A DNA stretch of 64,000 nt from CAMYOC01 sp963704875 (lineage in GTDB: Bacteria; Pseudomonadota; Gammaproteobacteria; Steroidobacterales; XN24): contig CAVPIA010000003.1 of NCBI GenBank assembly GCA_963704875.1, positions 144,269 through 208,268 on the forward strand, given 5' to 3'. The notes under the pieces were generated by a model. It was not told the DNA's origin and made no database searches. It worked only from the letters and a program-made list of their open reading frames with translations. Each line of letters begins with the position of its first letter. The stretch's first letter is position 1. The position numbers were made by a program, and so were the translations under genes. Shown here piece after piece: positions 37,764 to 46,979 of this stretch.

Positions 37764-38537
37764 TCAGCTCAGCTGGCGCCAGCCCAGACCCTGCTGCTGG
37801 CACACGGTTTCAATCTCTTTACCGCTGATCCCGGCCGCTGCGGCCAGTGTGTCGCGTGCCAGTTCGGGCGTGTTATTGACCTCGCTGATATGCACAGCGA
37901 CCAGATATTGCATCTTGCTGGCAGTCAGATTCGCCACCAGTTCCGCCGATTGATTGTTATTGAGATGACCCAGATCGCCGCGCACGCGCTGTTTCAGCGC
38001 GGCCGGATAGGGGCCGCGCATCAACATATCCAAATCGTGGTTGCATTCGATTACCAGCGCATCGACCTCGCCCAGGTGCTGGACGATATGCGCAGTGATG
38101 TGACCGGTGTCGGTCAGGATGCCAAGGCTGCGGCTGCCATCGCTAAAGCAAAACTGGCAGGGTTCCCTTGCATCATGAGGTACCGGCATGGGTCTCACCT
38201 CGATGCCATTGATGGCGAAGTGCTGGTGGCAATTGATCAGATTCAGATCAGGAAAGTCGCGATCCCGGGCCGCGGCCAGGGTCCCCGGGGTCATCCAGAC
38301 CGGGATCCGGTGCCGTCGGGCGAAACGCGCGACACCGCCGATGTGATCACCATGCTCGTGCGTGACCAGAATCGCATCGATATCGGCGGGACCGCGCTCA
38401 AGCCTGCCCAGGCGTGCTTCGGTCTCGTTGGCCGAGAATCCGCAATCGACCATCAGACAGGTGCCGTCTGCCTCGACCAGCGCGGAATTTCCCTTGCTGC
38501 CACTGCCGAGGTAAGAGAACCGCAAGGCCTTGCTCAT
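37764..38537 (-). CDS. MBL-fold metallo-hydrolase (WalJ/YycJ-like)
   Basis: The 257-aa protein has the metallo-beta-lactamase signature THEHGDHIGGVARFA and further ligand positions HDAREPCQF, GILTDTGHI and ECNHDLDML. The start SYLGSGSKGNSALVE is typical of the YycJ/WalJ group, which acts in DNA metabolism or cell-wall coordination in other bacteria. Here it lies downstream of a DUF1820 gene with no further clue. The substrate is unknown. Confidence 0.82.
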   Translation of the reverse strand: MSKALRFSYLGSGSKGNSALVEADGTCLMVDCGFSANETEARLGRLERGPADIDAILVTHEHGDHIGGVARFARRHRIPVWMTPGTLAAARDRDFPDLNLINCHQHFAINGIEVRPMPVPHDAREPCQFCFSDGSRSLGILTDTGHITAHIVQHLGEVDALVIECNHDLDMLMRGPYPAALKQRVRGDLGHLNNNQSAELVANLTASKMQYLVAVHISEVNNTPELARDTLAAAAGISGKEIETVCQQQGLGWRQLS

Positions 38538-38564
38538 TAGACGCGGAAGCTATGCCTGGCCGGC

Positions 38565-38909
38565 TCAGGGCTTGCTTTTGTCGGGGCCACCCGGCGCGTA
38601 CATCGGCATCGGGAATTGCGTCACGTTGCCGCCTTCCGCCGACGATATCTTGCTCACGCCCTGCTTCTCCACTTCATCAATGCGCAGCACCGAATGCATC
38701 GGGATATAGGTCCTCTGCACGCCGGCGAACTCGGTCTTGATCCGCTCTTCCGACGGGTCCACCACGACTGAGCTGCGTTCGCCGAAGATCAGCTCTTCGA
38801 TCTCTACGAAGCCAAACAGCTCGCCGTGACCGACCCGGCGCGCGTAAATCTCGTAAATCTTGCCCTGATTGGCAAAAACGACTTTATAGATGTGCCTGCT
38901 TGCGTTCAT
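38565..38909 (-). CDS. DUF1820 family protein
   Basis: The 114-aa protein begins MNASRHIYKVVFANQGKIYE and matches the compact DUF1820 family of gammaproteobacteria throughout (RVGHGELFGFVEIEEL, RTYIPMHSVLRIDEVEKQG). Its function is unknown; an RNA- or protein-binding role is only a guess. The frame is open further upstream to 39215, but that part does not look coding and overlaps the FHA gene. It is followed by the MBL-fold gene after 27 bp. Confidence 0.82.
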   Translation of the reverse strand: MNASRHIYKVVFANQGKIYEIYARRVGHGELFGFVEIEELIFGERSSVVVDPSEERIKTEFAGVQRTYIPMHSVLRIDEVEKQGVSKISSAEGGNVTQFPMPMYAPGGPDKSKP

Positions 38910-39108
38910 GGGTTCCGTAAGTGGATCGGGCATGCGCCCGGGATTGGCAACAAGGATACCATCAAGTCCGAGGACCCGTGAGTTGGTAGAGCGCACTCTG
39001 GCGCGCCGGGAGATTCCCCGGTGTCGGCTATTGTGGCGGCCTCTTTTATCAATTATTTTGAACCTCCCCTGCGGGCCAATACCCGGGTTTCCCCCAACCG
39101 GATTCGAT

Positions 39109-40299
39109 ATGCCTTTGACATTGAAAATCACTTCGGCGCAGAAAGACGTGCTCGGTCCGGACGGGATCAAGGTATTCAGCGTGCATGGCGGTTCGATTGG
39201 CCGGGCTGGCGACAATGACTGGGTGCTACCCGACCCGGATGTGTTTGTCTCCAGCCATCATGCGTTGATCGATTACCGGGAGGGCGCGTACTACCTGACC
39301 GACACGAGCACCAACGGGGTATTCGTCAATGACTCAGACCAGGCGGTCGGCAAAGGCACGCCGATCCGGCTGTATGACGGAGACCGTTTGCGCCTGGGCA
39401 ACTATGAACTCGCGGTCAGTATCGTCAATGTGAGTCGCGACGGAACCAATGACACCGGCGTATTTATCGCCGATGACGAACAAACGCTCGCCCAGGAAGA
39501 GCGCGAACCTGCGCCGGATCCGGGCACGCGGAAGTTGCTGGATGATCCGATCGATATCCGCGCAAGCACCGACAGCAACCCGGGTTTCGAGATGGTCGAT
39601 GCCAGTGGCGATGATGTGCCGACCAAAGGGGAGAAGCCGACTGATTCTTCAATCCATCCGGCGCTGCATTCAGCCATTGGCGCAGAGGATGCGCTGGAAG
39701 TCCTGTGCCGGGCAATCGGTGTCGAGAGGGAACGCATAGAGCCGGGCCAGGAGCAGCAGTTCGTATCTACAGTCGGTCACCTGGTGCGGACTGCGACTCG
39801 CGGCATGCTGCAGGTTCTGAAGACCCGCACCACGATAAAGGCCGACCTGCGTTTGTCCCAGACCAGCGAACAACCGCGCGAGAACAATCCGCTCAAGTTT
39901 TCGGCCGGGGTGGACGAGGCGCTGGACAAGATGCTGTTTTATTCGGGCATCCATCATCTGCCGGCTCTGGATGCGTATGAAGGTGCCTTTCTCGACATCC
40001 GCGCTCATCAGCACGCGTTGGTGGCGGCGATGCGGGCGGCATTCGACGATCTGCTGCGGCGTTTCGACCCGGAGGCCCTGCGCGAAAAATTCGACCGCGG
40101 CTTGCGCCCTGGCGCATTGCTTGGAATGAGTAACGAGGCCAAGTACTGGGACCTGTTTTGCGAGTTCTATGCATCAGCGCAAAAGGACTCAGACCGCAAT
40201 TTCGATGAAATCGTAGGGCAGATTTTTGCCCAGGCTTATGAGGCCGAAATACAGCGCCTCTCGGGCGATCCGGCCACGAAGGACAAGCCGGAGGCCTGA
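39109..40299 (+). CDS. FHA-domain protein with TagH/ImpI C-terminus (orphan)
   Basis: The 396-aa protein has an N-terminal FHA domain (about residues 5-100; GGSIGRAGDNDWVLPDPD, VSSHHALIDYREG, DTSTNGVFVN) that should bind phosphothreonine. An acidic, low-complexity linker is followed by a helical C-terminal domain (about 200-390; LVAAMRAAFDDLLRRFDPEAL, AKYWDLFCEFYASAQ) matching type VI secretion TagH/ImpI proteins. No type VI genes are in this window. The ATG at 39109 starts right at the FHA domain; the upstream in-frame reading is spurious. Confidence 0.8.
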   Translation: MPLTLKITSAQKDVLGPDGIKVFSVHGGSIGRAGDNDWVLPDPDVFVSSHHALIDYREGAYYLTDTSTNGVFVNDSDQAVGKGTPIRLYDGDRLRLGNYELAVSIVNVSRDGTNDTGVFIADDEQTLAQEEREPAPDPGTRKLLDDPIDIRASTDSNPGFEMVDASGDDVPTKGEKPTDSSIHPALHSAIGAEDALEVLCRAIGVERERIEPGQEQQFVSTVGHLVRTATRGMLQVLKTRTTIKADLRLSQTSEQPRENNPLKFSAGVDEALDKMLFYSGIHHLPALDAYEGAFLDIRAHQHALVAAMRAAFDDLLRRFDPEALREKFDRGLRPGALLGMSNEAKYWDLFCEFYASAQKDSDRNFDEIVGQIFAQAYEAEIQRLSGDPATKDKPEA

Positions 40300-40308
40300 T
40301 CGCCCGGT

Positions 40309-41232
40309 TTAGCTCTCAGACAGGTAATTCAGCGCCGCTGCATCGAACTGCCGGCCGGTGATGCCCAGCAGTTCAAATATGCTTCCGGAATCACCGGTAT
40401 TGCCTTCGACCAGCATGGTCAGCTGATCGCGGGTCACAGGAAACCAGGCAAACCGGTCCAGCAGCGTTGCAATCATCCTTATCGGCCCTACCGGCGCAGG
40501 CAGAATCAGCTTCCGTCGCCCGCAAGCGGCGGCGATGCGACGGATAATCTCCGGCCAGCGCAGAATCTCGGGTCCACACAATGGATAGCATCCACCCACC
40601 GTCTGTGGTTTTTCCAGGGCGCGCACGAACGCCTCAGCCACATCGCCCACGAACACCGGGGACATGGAGAATCCGCCCCTGGCGGGTGACCAGCCGGTAA
40701 AGAAATTCGGCGCCGGAATCGGCGGCCGGATCATCTGGTCTCTTAGCTGGGTGCAGAACTCGATTCGACCTCGCGGATTGCCGAACACCACGGATGGTCT
40801 GAACACGGTGCCGTCCAGACCACTTTCGGCCAGATACTGCTCGGCCAGGAACTTGGTCTCCTGATACGCTGTGCGGCGGGCATCGACGCCGTTGGCGCTC
40901 ATCAACACAAAACGTTTGACACCTGCTCGCTGCGCAGCATCGATCGCAATCCGCGCGCCTTCATATTGCAACGCGCGGAACGTGACCCCCTGCCGCGGAT
41001 GCTCGCGCAAAATCCCGATGTTGTAGATGACCGCGTCGCAGCCCTCTACGACTGCCCGTACTGCGTCCATCTGTGCGATGTCACCCGTCACCAGCTGACA
41101 CTTTTGCGGGCTGGAGACCTTGCCGGTGCTGCCGCCCCGGACCAGCAGGCGTGGCTGATGACCGGCAGCCACCATGGCATCGATCAGATAGCTGCCGACA
41201 AAGCCGGTACCGCCAAACAGGGCAACCCGCAT
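40309..41232 (-). CDS. NDUFA9-like NAD(P)-binding epimerase-family protein
   Basis: The 307-aa atypical short-chain dehydrogenase has the Rossmann motif VALFGGTGFVGSYL at its start and NIGILREHPRQGVTF, VKRFVLMSANGVD and YPLCGPEILRWPEI typical of the complex I NDUFA9-like/YwnB group. Bacterial members are unassigned; the family binds a nucleotide but may not be an enzyme. Its start overlaps the end of the DCC-family gene by 49 bp, so the two form one unit. Confidence 0.82.
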   Translation of the reverse strand: MRVALFGGTGFVGSYLIDAMVAAGHQPRLLVRGGSTGKVSSPQKCQLVTGDIAQMDAVRAVVEGCDAVIYNIGILREHPRQGVTFRALQYEGARIAIDAAQRAGVKRFVLMSANGVDARRTAYQETKFLAEQYLAESGLDGTVFRPSVVFGNPRGRIEFCTQLRDQMIRPPIPAPNFFTGWSPARGGFSMSPVFVGDVAEAFVRALEKPQTVGGCYPLCGPEILRWPEIIRRIAAACGRRKLILPAPVGPIRMIATLLDRFAWFPVTRDQLTMLVEGNTGDSGSIFELLGITGRQFDAAALNYLSES

Positions 41233-41708
41233 CTCAGGTCCTCCTGACCTACAGGCCCGCGCTCAGACAAAGCACATGCACCGTCACGGCAACGCCGGGC
41301 GAATCGGTCGCGGTGAGTGACGCGATAGATCCGATCGGCGAACGCCATCATCCACCGCGGGGACAACAACATCGAGAGCCAGCGATACCCCGGCAATTCG
41401 GACCACAACGCAGCGAAGGCCGGCATTCCGCATACCAGGCTGCCGTCGCGTCGGCGGACATGGAGCACATCCATCGCCTCAGCGAAGCTGACGCCTTCAG
41501 ACTCCAGCGAGCCCGGCTCCTCCATCAGATCGATCCAGGCGATCCTGCCGGCCCAATCGAGCTTCCGCCAGTGGCGGACACCACGCATGCATACCGGGCA
41601 GCCACCGTCGTAGTACATCGTGGTTTTCTGTGTTGCCGAATTCACGAGAAGTGGTTCTCCTGCAAGAGTCGAGACTGGCGCCGGCTTGCCGCCGGCATCA
41701 TTGCTCAT
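41184..41708 (-). CDS. DCC-family thiol-disulfide oxidoreductase-like protein
   Basis: The 174-aa protein carries the DCC hallmark MYYDGGCPVCMRGV, with CxxC on a thioredoxin-like fold, then FAEAMDVLHVRRRDG and a region ending DRIYRVTHRDR. The family (DUF393) is predicted to be redox active. A 22-30 residue N-terminal tail precedes the domain, so a later start is possible. Its last 16 codons overlap the NDUFA9-like gene in another frame. Confidence 0.75.
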   Translation of the reverse strand: MSNDAGGKPAPVSTLAGEPLLVNSATQKTTMYYDGGCPVCMRGVRHWRKLDWAGRIAWIDLMEEPGSLESEGVSFAEAMDVLHVRRRDGSLVCGMPAFAALWSELPGYRWLSMLLSPRWMMAFADRIYRVTHRDRFARRCRDGACALSERGPVGQEDLRCGLPCLAVPALSAAI

Positions 41709-41771
41709 CTATGTTAGCCGTCCTGGCGGATTCTCGCAGAACCCGCCATCCACAGCACAGAAGCGAGCAGC

Positions 41772-42500
41772 ATGAACGATCTGTCCAGCACTTTCGGCAG
41801 CAAGCAAGTCAGCTCGGACGATCGCGAGCGACTGATCCGCAGCGTCTTCCGGCGTGTGGCGCCGCGCTATGACCTGATGAATGACCTGATGAGCTTCGGT
41901 ATCCACCGCTGGTGGAAGCGCAAACTCGCCTGGGCCGTGGACCCCCGGCCGGGCCAGGTTATCGTCGATCTGGCCGGCGGCACCGGCGATGTCGCCGATC
42001 GGGTGGCTGGCGATGGTCACCAGGTAATCGTCTGCGATCCAAGCCTGGAAATGATGCAGGCAGGCCGTGACCATGTCGCGCCACGGATTCGCTGGCTGGC
42101 CGGCGTCGGCGAATCGATCCCGTTGCGCAGCGACAGCGTGGATAGTCTCACCATCGCCTTCGGTATCCGCAATGTCACGCATATCGATCATGCGCTGGTG
42201 GAGATACGTCGGGTGCTGCGCCCCGGGGGCCGGTTCCTGTGCCTGGAGTTTTCCAAGCCCTGGGCCGCGATCAGACCGTTCTACAACTTCTTTTCGCGTA
42301 CCGTGATTCCACGGCTCGGGGCATGGGTGTCCGGCAATACTGATGCCTATGAATATCTGATCGACTCGATTCGGCGTTTTCCTGACCAGGAAGAGATGAA
42401 GGCGATCATCGAGACGGCCGGATTTGCCGACGTCACCTACAAGAATTTCAGCTTTGGCATCGCATGTTTGCACATGGGCTCCAAGCCGGCGGATGGCTGA
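41772..42500 (+). CDS. ubiE: Demethylmenaquinone/2-octaprenyl-6-methoxy-benzoquinol methyltransferase
   Basis: The 242-aa protein methylates the quinone ring as the last step of menaquinone synthesis and an internal step of ubiquinone synthesis. It shows VFRRVAPRYDLMNDLMSFGIHRWWKR, SAM motif I VIVDLAGGTGDVAD, SVDSLTIAFGIRNV and GFADVTYKNFSFGIACLHMGSKP. Its stop overlaps the menE start by 8 bp. Standing inside a men cluster it is likely to serve as MenG. Confidence 0.95.
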   Translation: MNDLSSTFGSKQVSSDDRERLIRSVFRRVAPRYDLMNDLMSFGIHRWWKRKLAWAVDPRPGQVIVDLAGGTGDVADRVAGDGHQVIVCDPSLEMMQAGRDHVAPRIRWLAGVGESIPLRSDSVDSLTIAFGIRNVTHIDHALVEIRRVLRPGGRFLCLEFSKPWAAIRPFYNFFSRTVIPRLGAWVSGNTDAYEYLIDSIRRFPDQEEMKAIIETAGFADVTYKNFSFGIACLHMGSKPADG

Positions 42501-43992
42501 TTCTGCGCACAGTCTGATCGGCTGGCTGGCCACCGCGGCCAGCGAGGTACCCACGCAGCCCGCGCTGTGTGACAACACGGGCACCTTGAGCTACGCCGCG
42601 CTGTGGGATGCGCTGGGGCGTTGGCGGCACACGTATATCGACCTGGGCCTGAAGGCGCATGCGCCAGTTGCCGTGATCAGCCGTCACCGCCACCGCATTG
42701 CGCGAGCCACCTGGCTGGCGGTCTACGCGGGTTTCCCGATGCTGCCTTTGGGCCCCTCACAGCTTGGCCTTGCCGGACTGATGCGCAGCTGTGGCATCCA
42801 CCAGGCGATTGCCGATGCGGATGTCGAATTGCCGGGCGGCATCAGGCGGTTGCCCGCAGCCCGGCTGGACCAGCTGCCAGCCGGCGAAAGCGCGGGGCCG
42901 ACACCGCTCCGTGCCAACAGGGCTCAGTTGCTGGTCAGTACCGCCGGCACCGAAGCAAGGCCTCGCGCGGCCATGCTCAGTGGCGACAACCTTGTGTCCT
43001 CGACGAGGATCAGTTGCGCCGCACTGGAGCTACAGAGCGATGACAACTGGTTATTGTGTCTGCCGCTGACCCATATCGCGGGATTGATGATCCTGTTTCG
43101 CTGCGCAAGCGTCGGCGCTGCCGTCACGATTCACGATTTCTTTGATGCCAGCGCAATACAGTCTGAGATCGCAGAGGGTCGCTTGACCCGCCTCTCCCTG
43201 GTCCCGCCGATGGTCGATAGCCTGATGACGGCCTGTGCAGAAGGGCCAGCGTCCGGTGACAAGGCCGCTGTAAGCCCCGCTGACATGGGTGACGGACCAG
43301 GCCGGATCCGGACCGTCATCATCGGCGGCGCCCCCATCGCCACCGCGCTGGCCGAGCGGGCGGGACAGGCAGGTTGGCCGCTGCGCGCATCATATGGCAT
43401 GACGGAAACCAGCTCCCACGTTGCCTTGAGCAGCAGTCGGCTCGAAGACGGTTTGCAGCCGCTGCCGGAGAGTCATATCGAAATAGCCGATGACACCGGC
43501 GGGCCACTGACCAGTGGCGGCAGCGGCCGCATCCTGATCAGCGGGCCCACCGTCATGCTGGGCTACGCGAACCCGGCTTTGTTGCCCGGCGAGGGATTGC
43601 TCGCCCCGGGCAAGCTGCTGACTCGCGATCTGGGCGAGATCGATCAGCACGGCGCGCTGCACGTCGCCGGTCGCAGCGACGATGTGCTGATATCCGGAGG
43701 GGTGAATGTGCAACCCGCGGCGCTGGAAGATCTGCTGGCCGGCTGCCCCGGTGTCGTAGAAGCTGGCGTGTCAGGCCGCCCGGACCCGGTCTGGGGCCAT
43801 CGCCTGATCGCCGTTTATGCTGGAGATGCAAGCCGCAAGCAGCTGGCCGAGTGGGTCGAGCGGCATATCGCGCCGAACCTGCGGCCGCGAGAATTCATGC
43901 GGGTGTCCTCATTGCCCCGCAATGCGTTGGGCAAGCTGGATCGCCGGCTGCTGAAATTGCTGGTGGCGGCACCAGCGGACGACGATCGCTGA
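42493..43992 (+). CDS. menE: o-Succinylbenzoate--CoA ligase
   Basis: The 499-aa adenylate-forming enzyme activates o-succinylbenzoate with ATP and CoA. It shows the adenylation blocks VSTAGTEARPRAAMLSG, LPLTHIAGLMILFR, ASYGMTETSSHVALSS, LLTRDLGEIDQHGALHVAGRSDDV and the catalytic Lys region NALGKLDRR. The usual P-loop Ser/Thr-rich motif is slightly altered (STAGTEARPR). The ATG at 42493 overlaps the ubiE stop by 8 bp. It is convergent with menC. Confidence 0.88.
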   Translation: MADSAHSLIGWLATAASEVPTQPALCDNTGTLSYAALWDALGRWRHTYIDLGLKAHAPVAVISRHRHRIARATWLAVYAGFPMLPLGPSQLGLAGLMRSCGIHQAIADADVELPGGIRRLPAARLDQLPAGESAGPTPLRANRAQLLVSTAGTEARPRAAMLSGDNLVSSTRISCAALELQSDDNWLLCLPLTHIAGLMILFRCASVGAAVTIHDFFDASAIQSEIAEGRLTRLSLVPPMVDSLMTACAEGPASGDKAAVSPADMGDGPGRIRTVIIGGAPIATALAERAGQAGWPLRASYGMTETSSHVALSSSRLEDGLQPLPESHIEIADDTGGPLTSGGSGRILISGPTVMLGYANPALLPGEGLLAPGKLLTRDLGEIDQHGALHVAGRSDDVLISGGVNVQPAALEDLLAGCPGVVEAGVSGRPDPVWGHRLIAVYAGDASRKQLAEWVERHIAPNLRPREFMRVSSLPRNALGKLDRRLLKLLVAAPADDDR

Positions 43993-44016
43993 AACAGGCC
44001 TGGTCCGACCTGTTGT

Positions 44017-45093
44017 TTATGTGAATCTGAAACCCAGCCCCGGCTGCAGCGGCAGACGACAGCGGCCGGCTATAACTGCGGGTCCCAAACCAAGATCTGA
44101 TGCCAGCCAATCACCGGTGTCCAGACCATGGGCCAGGTCATTCCCCAGCGCCGCGGCGCAATGCGCAACCAGCCACCTTCCGGGCGCTGCTTCGACAGTT
44201 GTCGTAACGACACACTCGATACCGTGACTCATCAGATCTTTCGCCAGCGCCATGCTGCGTCGCGCGCCGCCCAGCACCGTGGGTTTGAGGACCGCTCGAC
44301 GGACCGGCAGCTGACCGGGAGCTGATGAAGTGAGCAACCTGGGCAGCGACTCATCCGCGGCAAGCGGAAACTGGCACCCCGCTTGCAGCGCCCGCAAGCG
44401 ATCCGATGCCGCCCCTTTCAGAGGCTCTTCGAGACATTCCACCGGCAGATTCTGCAGCATCGTCAACCATCCTCGGGCGCACGCCTCGTCCCAGGCGCCG
44501 TTGGCATCCAGACGCAGACGACAATCGGCCGGCAGCACGGCCACCAGCTTCCGCAGCGCGGCCTGCTCGAGTTCCGGGGCACTGACCCCGAGCTTGATCT
44601 TCAGCACGCGAAAACCAGCGCTTGCCGCGGCCTGGGCGCGTTCCCTGATGGTGGCGTCTATCGCGCCCAGGCTCGCGTTGACCGCGAACTCGTCAACGGC
44701 ATCAGGATTCAGCAGCTGACGCAACGGGACACCGGTCCGCATCGCCCTGAGGTCCAGCAATGCGGAATCGATCGCGCAACTTGCGGCGGGAAGCATCCTG
44801 CCTGTCTCAGAACCGGCAGCGCTGGTTGCTGACTGCGCCAGACCCGATACGACGCCATTGCCGATTAACGCGTTGGCGCGTTCACGCAGCCCGGCGCGCG
44901 CTGCGTCGGCACTCTCGGTCCCTGCCGCCGGCATCGGCGCACACTCGCCGACACCGAGACCGCCCGTCTGGTCTTCGAGGATCAGCACTTCACCCTCGCG
45001 GCGGTGCAGGGCTCCATGCGCGCTGCGCCATGCGGTTGACAGCTTTAGCGCATACCGTTCGATGCGGAAATCCCGGATCGGCACATCGTTCAT
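44017..45093 (-). CDS. menC: o-Succinylbenzoate synthase
   Basis: The 358-aa enolase-superfamily enzyme dehydrates SHCHC to o-succinylbenzoate. The catalytic Lys pair is represented by VLKIKLGV, the metal ligands by LRLDANGAW, CLEEPLKG and PLAADESLPR, and the second Lys by AVLKPTVLGG. The ATG at 45093 (MNDVPIRDFRIERY) overlaps the menA stop by 4 bp; a longer open frame to 45285 lies inside menA and is rejected. Confidence 0.9.
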   Translation of the reverse strand: MNDVPIRDFRIERYALKLSTAWRSAHGALHRREGEVLILEDQTGGLGVGECAPMPAAGTESADAARAGLRERANALIGNGVVSGLAQSATSAAGSETGRMLPAASCAIDSALLDLRAMRTGVPLRQLLNPDAVDEFAVNASLGAIDATIRERAQAAASAGFRVLKIKLGVSAPELEQAALRKLVAVLPADCRLRLDANGAWDEACARGWLTMLQNLPVECLEEPLKGAASDRLRALQAGCQFPLAADESLPRLLTSSAPGQLPVRRAVLKPTVLGGARRSMALAKDLMSHGIECVVTTTVEAAPGRWLVAHCAAALGNDLAHGLDTGDWLASDLGLGPAVIAGRCRLPLQPGLGFRFT

Positions 45094-46019
45094 GCCCACT
45101 GTCCAGCCAGCAAACCGAGCGCAAGCAGCAGTCCTGCGAACAAACCATAGCGTGCGGTATCGGCAAGCAGGCGATTGAGCGCCGGCCCGTCTGACTGGAA
45201 AGAAAACCTGCGAATCAGCCACACAGCCATGGGCAGGATCAGCAGCGGCAAACCCCACCAGCCACCGATCTTGCAGACCACCCACACCGACAGCGGCAAT
45301 GGCACCAGGATCAAGGCCAGATACTCCCGGCGACTGGCCTCAAGGCCAAAAATCACCGGAAACGTGCGCCGCCCATTGATCAAATCCTGGTCACGGTCAC
45401 GGGCGTTGTTGACCACCAGCACCGCTGCGGCCGGCAGTCCGACGACCGTGCCAGCTGCCAGCGCCGACCATCCGGGACTCGCGCCAGCCTGCAGGTACCA
45501 GGTGCCCGCCACCGCCACCAGGCCGAAAAAAAGCCAAACTACAAGTTCGCCGAAACAGGTATGGGATATCGGCCACGGTCCACCGCTATAGGCCAGCCCG
45601 GCCGCGACAGAGATCACACCGACTGCAAGAATTGGCCAGCCGCCAACGCTGATCAGGCTCAGGCCCGCAAGAAATGCGACCAGGAAAGTCAGCATCGCGA
45701 TCCGACGCACCAATGCGGCCGGCAACCAGCCCTCAGCGGTCACCCGTTGCGGACCCAGACGAGAGTCCGGGTCATCCGCGCCGCGCTGAAAATCCGCAAC
45801 GTCGTTGTGCAGGTTGGCGCCGATCTGCAATAACAGCGCCACGGTGATGGCCATGAAAAACACGAATGGTGAAAACAACTGGTGTTCGGCATAGGCCAGC
45901 GCGCTGCCGACCACCACCGGCACGACCGCCAGCGGCAGCGTGCGTGGGCGGGCTGCCAACACCCAGGCCTGAAGGACACCCGGCTGGGACTGGACTGCGG
46001 TTCCGGGCGCCTCATTCAT
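45090..46019 (-). CDS. menA: 1,4-Dihydroxy-2-naphthoate polyprenyltransferase
   Basis: The 309-aa integral membrane prenyltransferase attaches the isoprenoid chain to DHNA. It has about eight or nine transmembrane helices and both Asp-rich motifs of the UbiA superfamily: LHNDVADFQRGADDPDS and VNNARDRDQDLINGRRT. The start LQAWVLAARPRTLPLAVVPV is typical of MenA. It sits 18 bp after menB and overlaps menC, giving a menB-menA-menC operon. Confidence 0.94.
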   Translation of the reverse strand: MNEAPGTAVQSQPGVLQAWVLAARPRTLPLAVVPVVVGSALAYAEHQLFSPFVFFMAITVALLLQIGANLHNDVADFQRGADDPDSRLGPQRVTAEGWLPAALVRRIAMLTFLVAFLAGLSLISVGGWPILAVGVISVAAGLAYSGGPWPISHTCFGELVVWLFFGLVAVAGTWYLQAGASPGWSALAAGTVVGLPAAAVLVVNNARDRDQDLINGRRTFPVIFGLEASRREYLALILVPLPLSVWVVCKIGGWWGLPLLILPMAVWLIRRFSFQSDGPALNRLLADTARYGLFAGLLLALGLLAGQWA

Positions 46020-46037
46020 GGTCGATTCATGGGCGAT

Positions 46038-46862
46038 TCATGGGCGGCGCGGGAATTTGCGAAAGTCAGGCTTACGCTTCTCCAGGAATGCGTCACGGCC
46101 TTCTTTGGCCTCCGGCGTCATATAGAACAATCCGGTGGCGTTGCCGGCCAGTTCCTGGATACCGGCCAGACCATCTGTGTCGGCATTGAATGCCGCTTTT
46201 AGCGCCCGCAGTGCGGTGGGACTCATTTCCAGCATCCGGCGGCACCAGGCCACGGTCTCCTGTTCCAGCTCCGCCAACGGAACCACCGTGTTCACCAGAC
46301 CCATCTCAAGCGCCTGCGCGGCGTCGTATTGACGGCACAGAAACCATATCTCCCTGGCCTTCTTCATACCCACGGTCCTGGCCAGCAAGCCGGCGCCCAG
46401 CCCGGCATCGAAGCTGCCGACCATCGGTCCAGTCTGACCGAAACGCGCGTTATCCGCCGCGATAGTGAGATCGCAGACCAGGTGGAGGACGTGGCCGCCG
46501 CCGATCGCGTAGCCGGCAACCATTGCTACCACCGGTTTTGGCAGGCGGCGGATCTGCATCTGCAGATCGAGCACGTTGAGGTGATTGGTGCCTGACTGGT
46601 CAGCATAGCCACCATGTTCGCCCCTGACCCGCTGATCGCCGCCGGAACAGAATGCGTCAGGTCCTTCTCCGGTAAGGATGATGACGCCGATGTCCTGGTC
46701 CAGGTGGGCGTCGGTAAACGCGCGGATCAACTCCCTGACCGTTTCCGGCCGGAATGCATTGCGCACCTCGGGCCGGTTGATGGATATGCGGGCGATTCCC
46801 TCCGCCTGTTGGTAGAGCACGTCCTCGAATCCGAGCTTATCGACAGTTTTCCAGCGCATCAT
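46038..46862 (-). CDS. menB: 1,4-Dihydroxy-2-naphthoyl-CoA synthase
   Basis: The 274-aa crotonase-fold enzyme closes the second ring of the naphthoquinone. Typical MenB residues include FEDVLYQQAEGIARISINRPEVRNAFRP, SGGDQRVRGEHGGY, VAGYAIGGGHVLHLVCDLTIAADNARFGQ and VGSFDAGLGAG. Two Met codons start the frame (46862 or 46859). It is divergent from menF across 117 bp, which must hold the promoters of both men operons. Confidence 0.95.
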   Translation of the reverse strand: MMRWKTVDKLGFEDVLYQQAEGIARISINRPEVRNAFRPETVRELIRAFTDAHLDQDIGVIILTGEGPDAFCSGGDQRVRGEHGGYADQSGTNHLNVLDLQMQIRRLPKPVVAMVAGYAIGGGHVLHLVCDLTIAADNARFGQTGPMVGSFDAGLGAGLLARTVGMKKAREIWFLCRQYDAAQALEMGLVNTVVPLAELEQETVAWCRRMLEMSPTALRALKAAFNADTDGLAGIQELAGNATGLFYMTPEAKEGRDAFLEKRKPDFRKFPRRP

Positions 46863-46979
46863 CAGGTCTCCCGTTTGCGGCCGCCATTTTACGCACGGTC
46901 AGATCTCCGGCAAGCGGCACTTGCATCGTCCTGCCCGTGATAAACTAGCGCCGTCCCCGCCAGGTCCTTAATTCCACTG

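Noticed and set aside
38910..39215. Longer N-terminus of the DUF1820 protein
   Set aside because: The extra 102 codons overlap the divergent FHA gene and its promoter region and lack family similarity.
44017..45285. Longer menC start at 45285
   Set aside because: The extra N-terminus lies inside menA in another frame and has no enolase-family resemblance; ATG 45093 overlaps the menA stop as expected.
46020..46046. 11-bp tandem repeat GATTCATGGGC at the menB/menA junction
   Set aside because: Only two copies, short, and spanning the menB stop region; no sign of function beyond local duplication.
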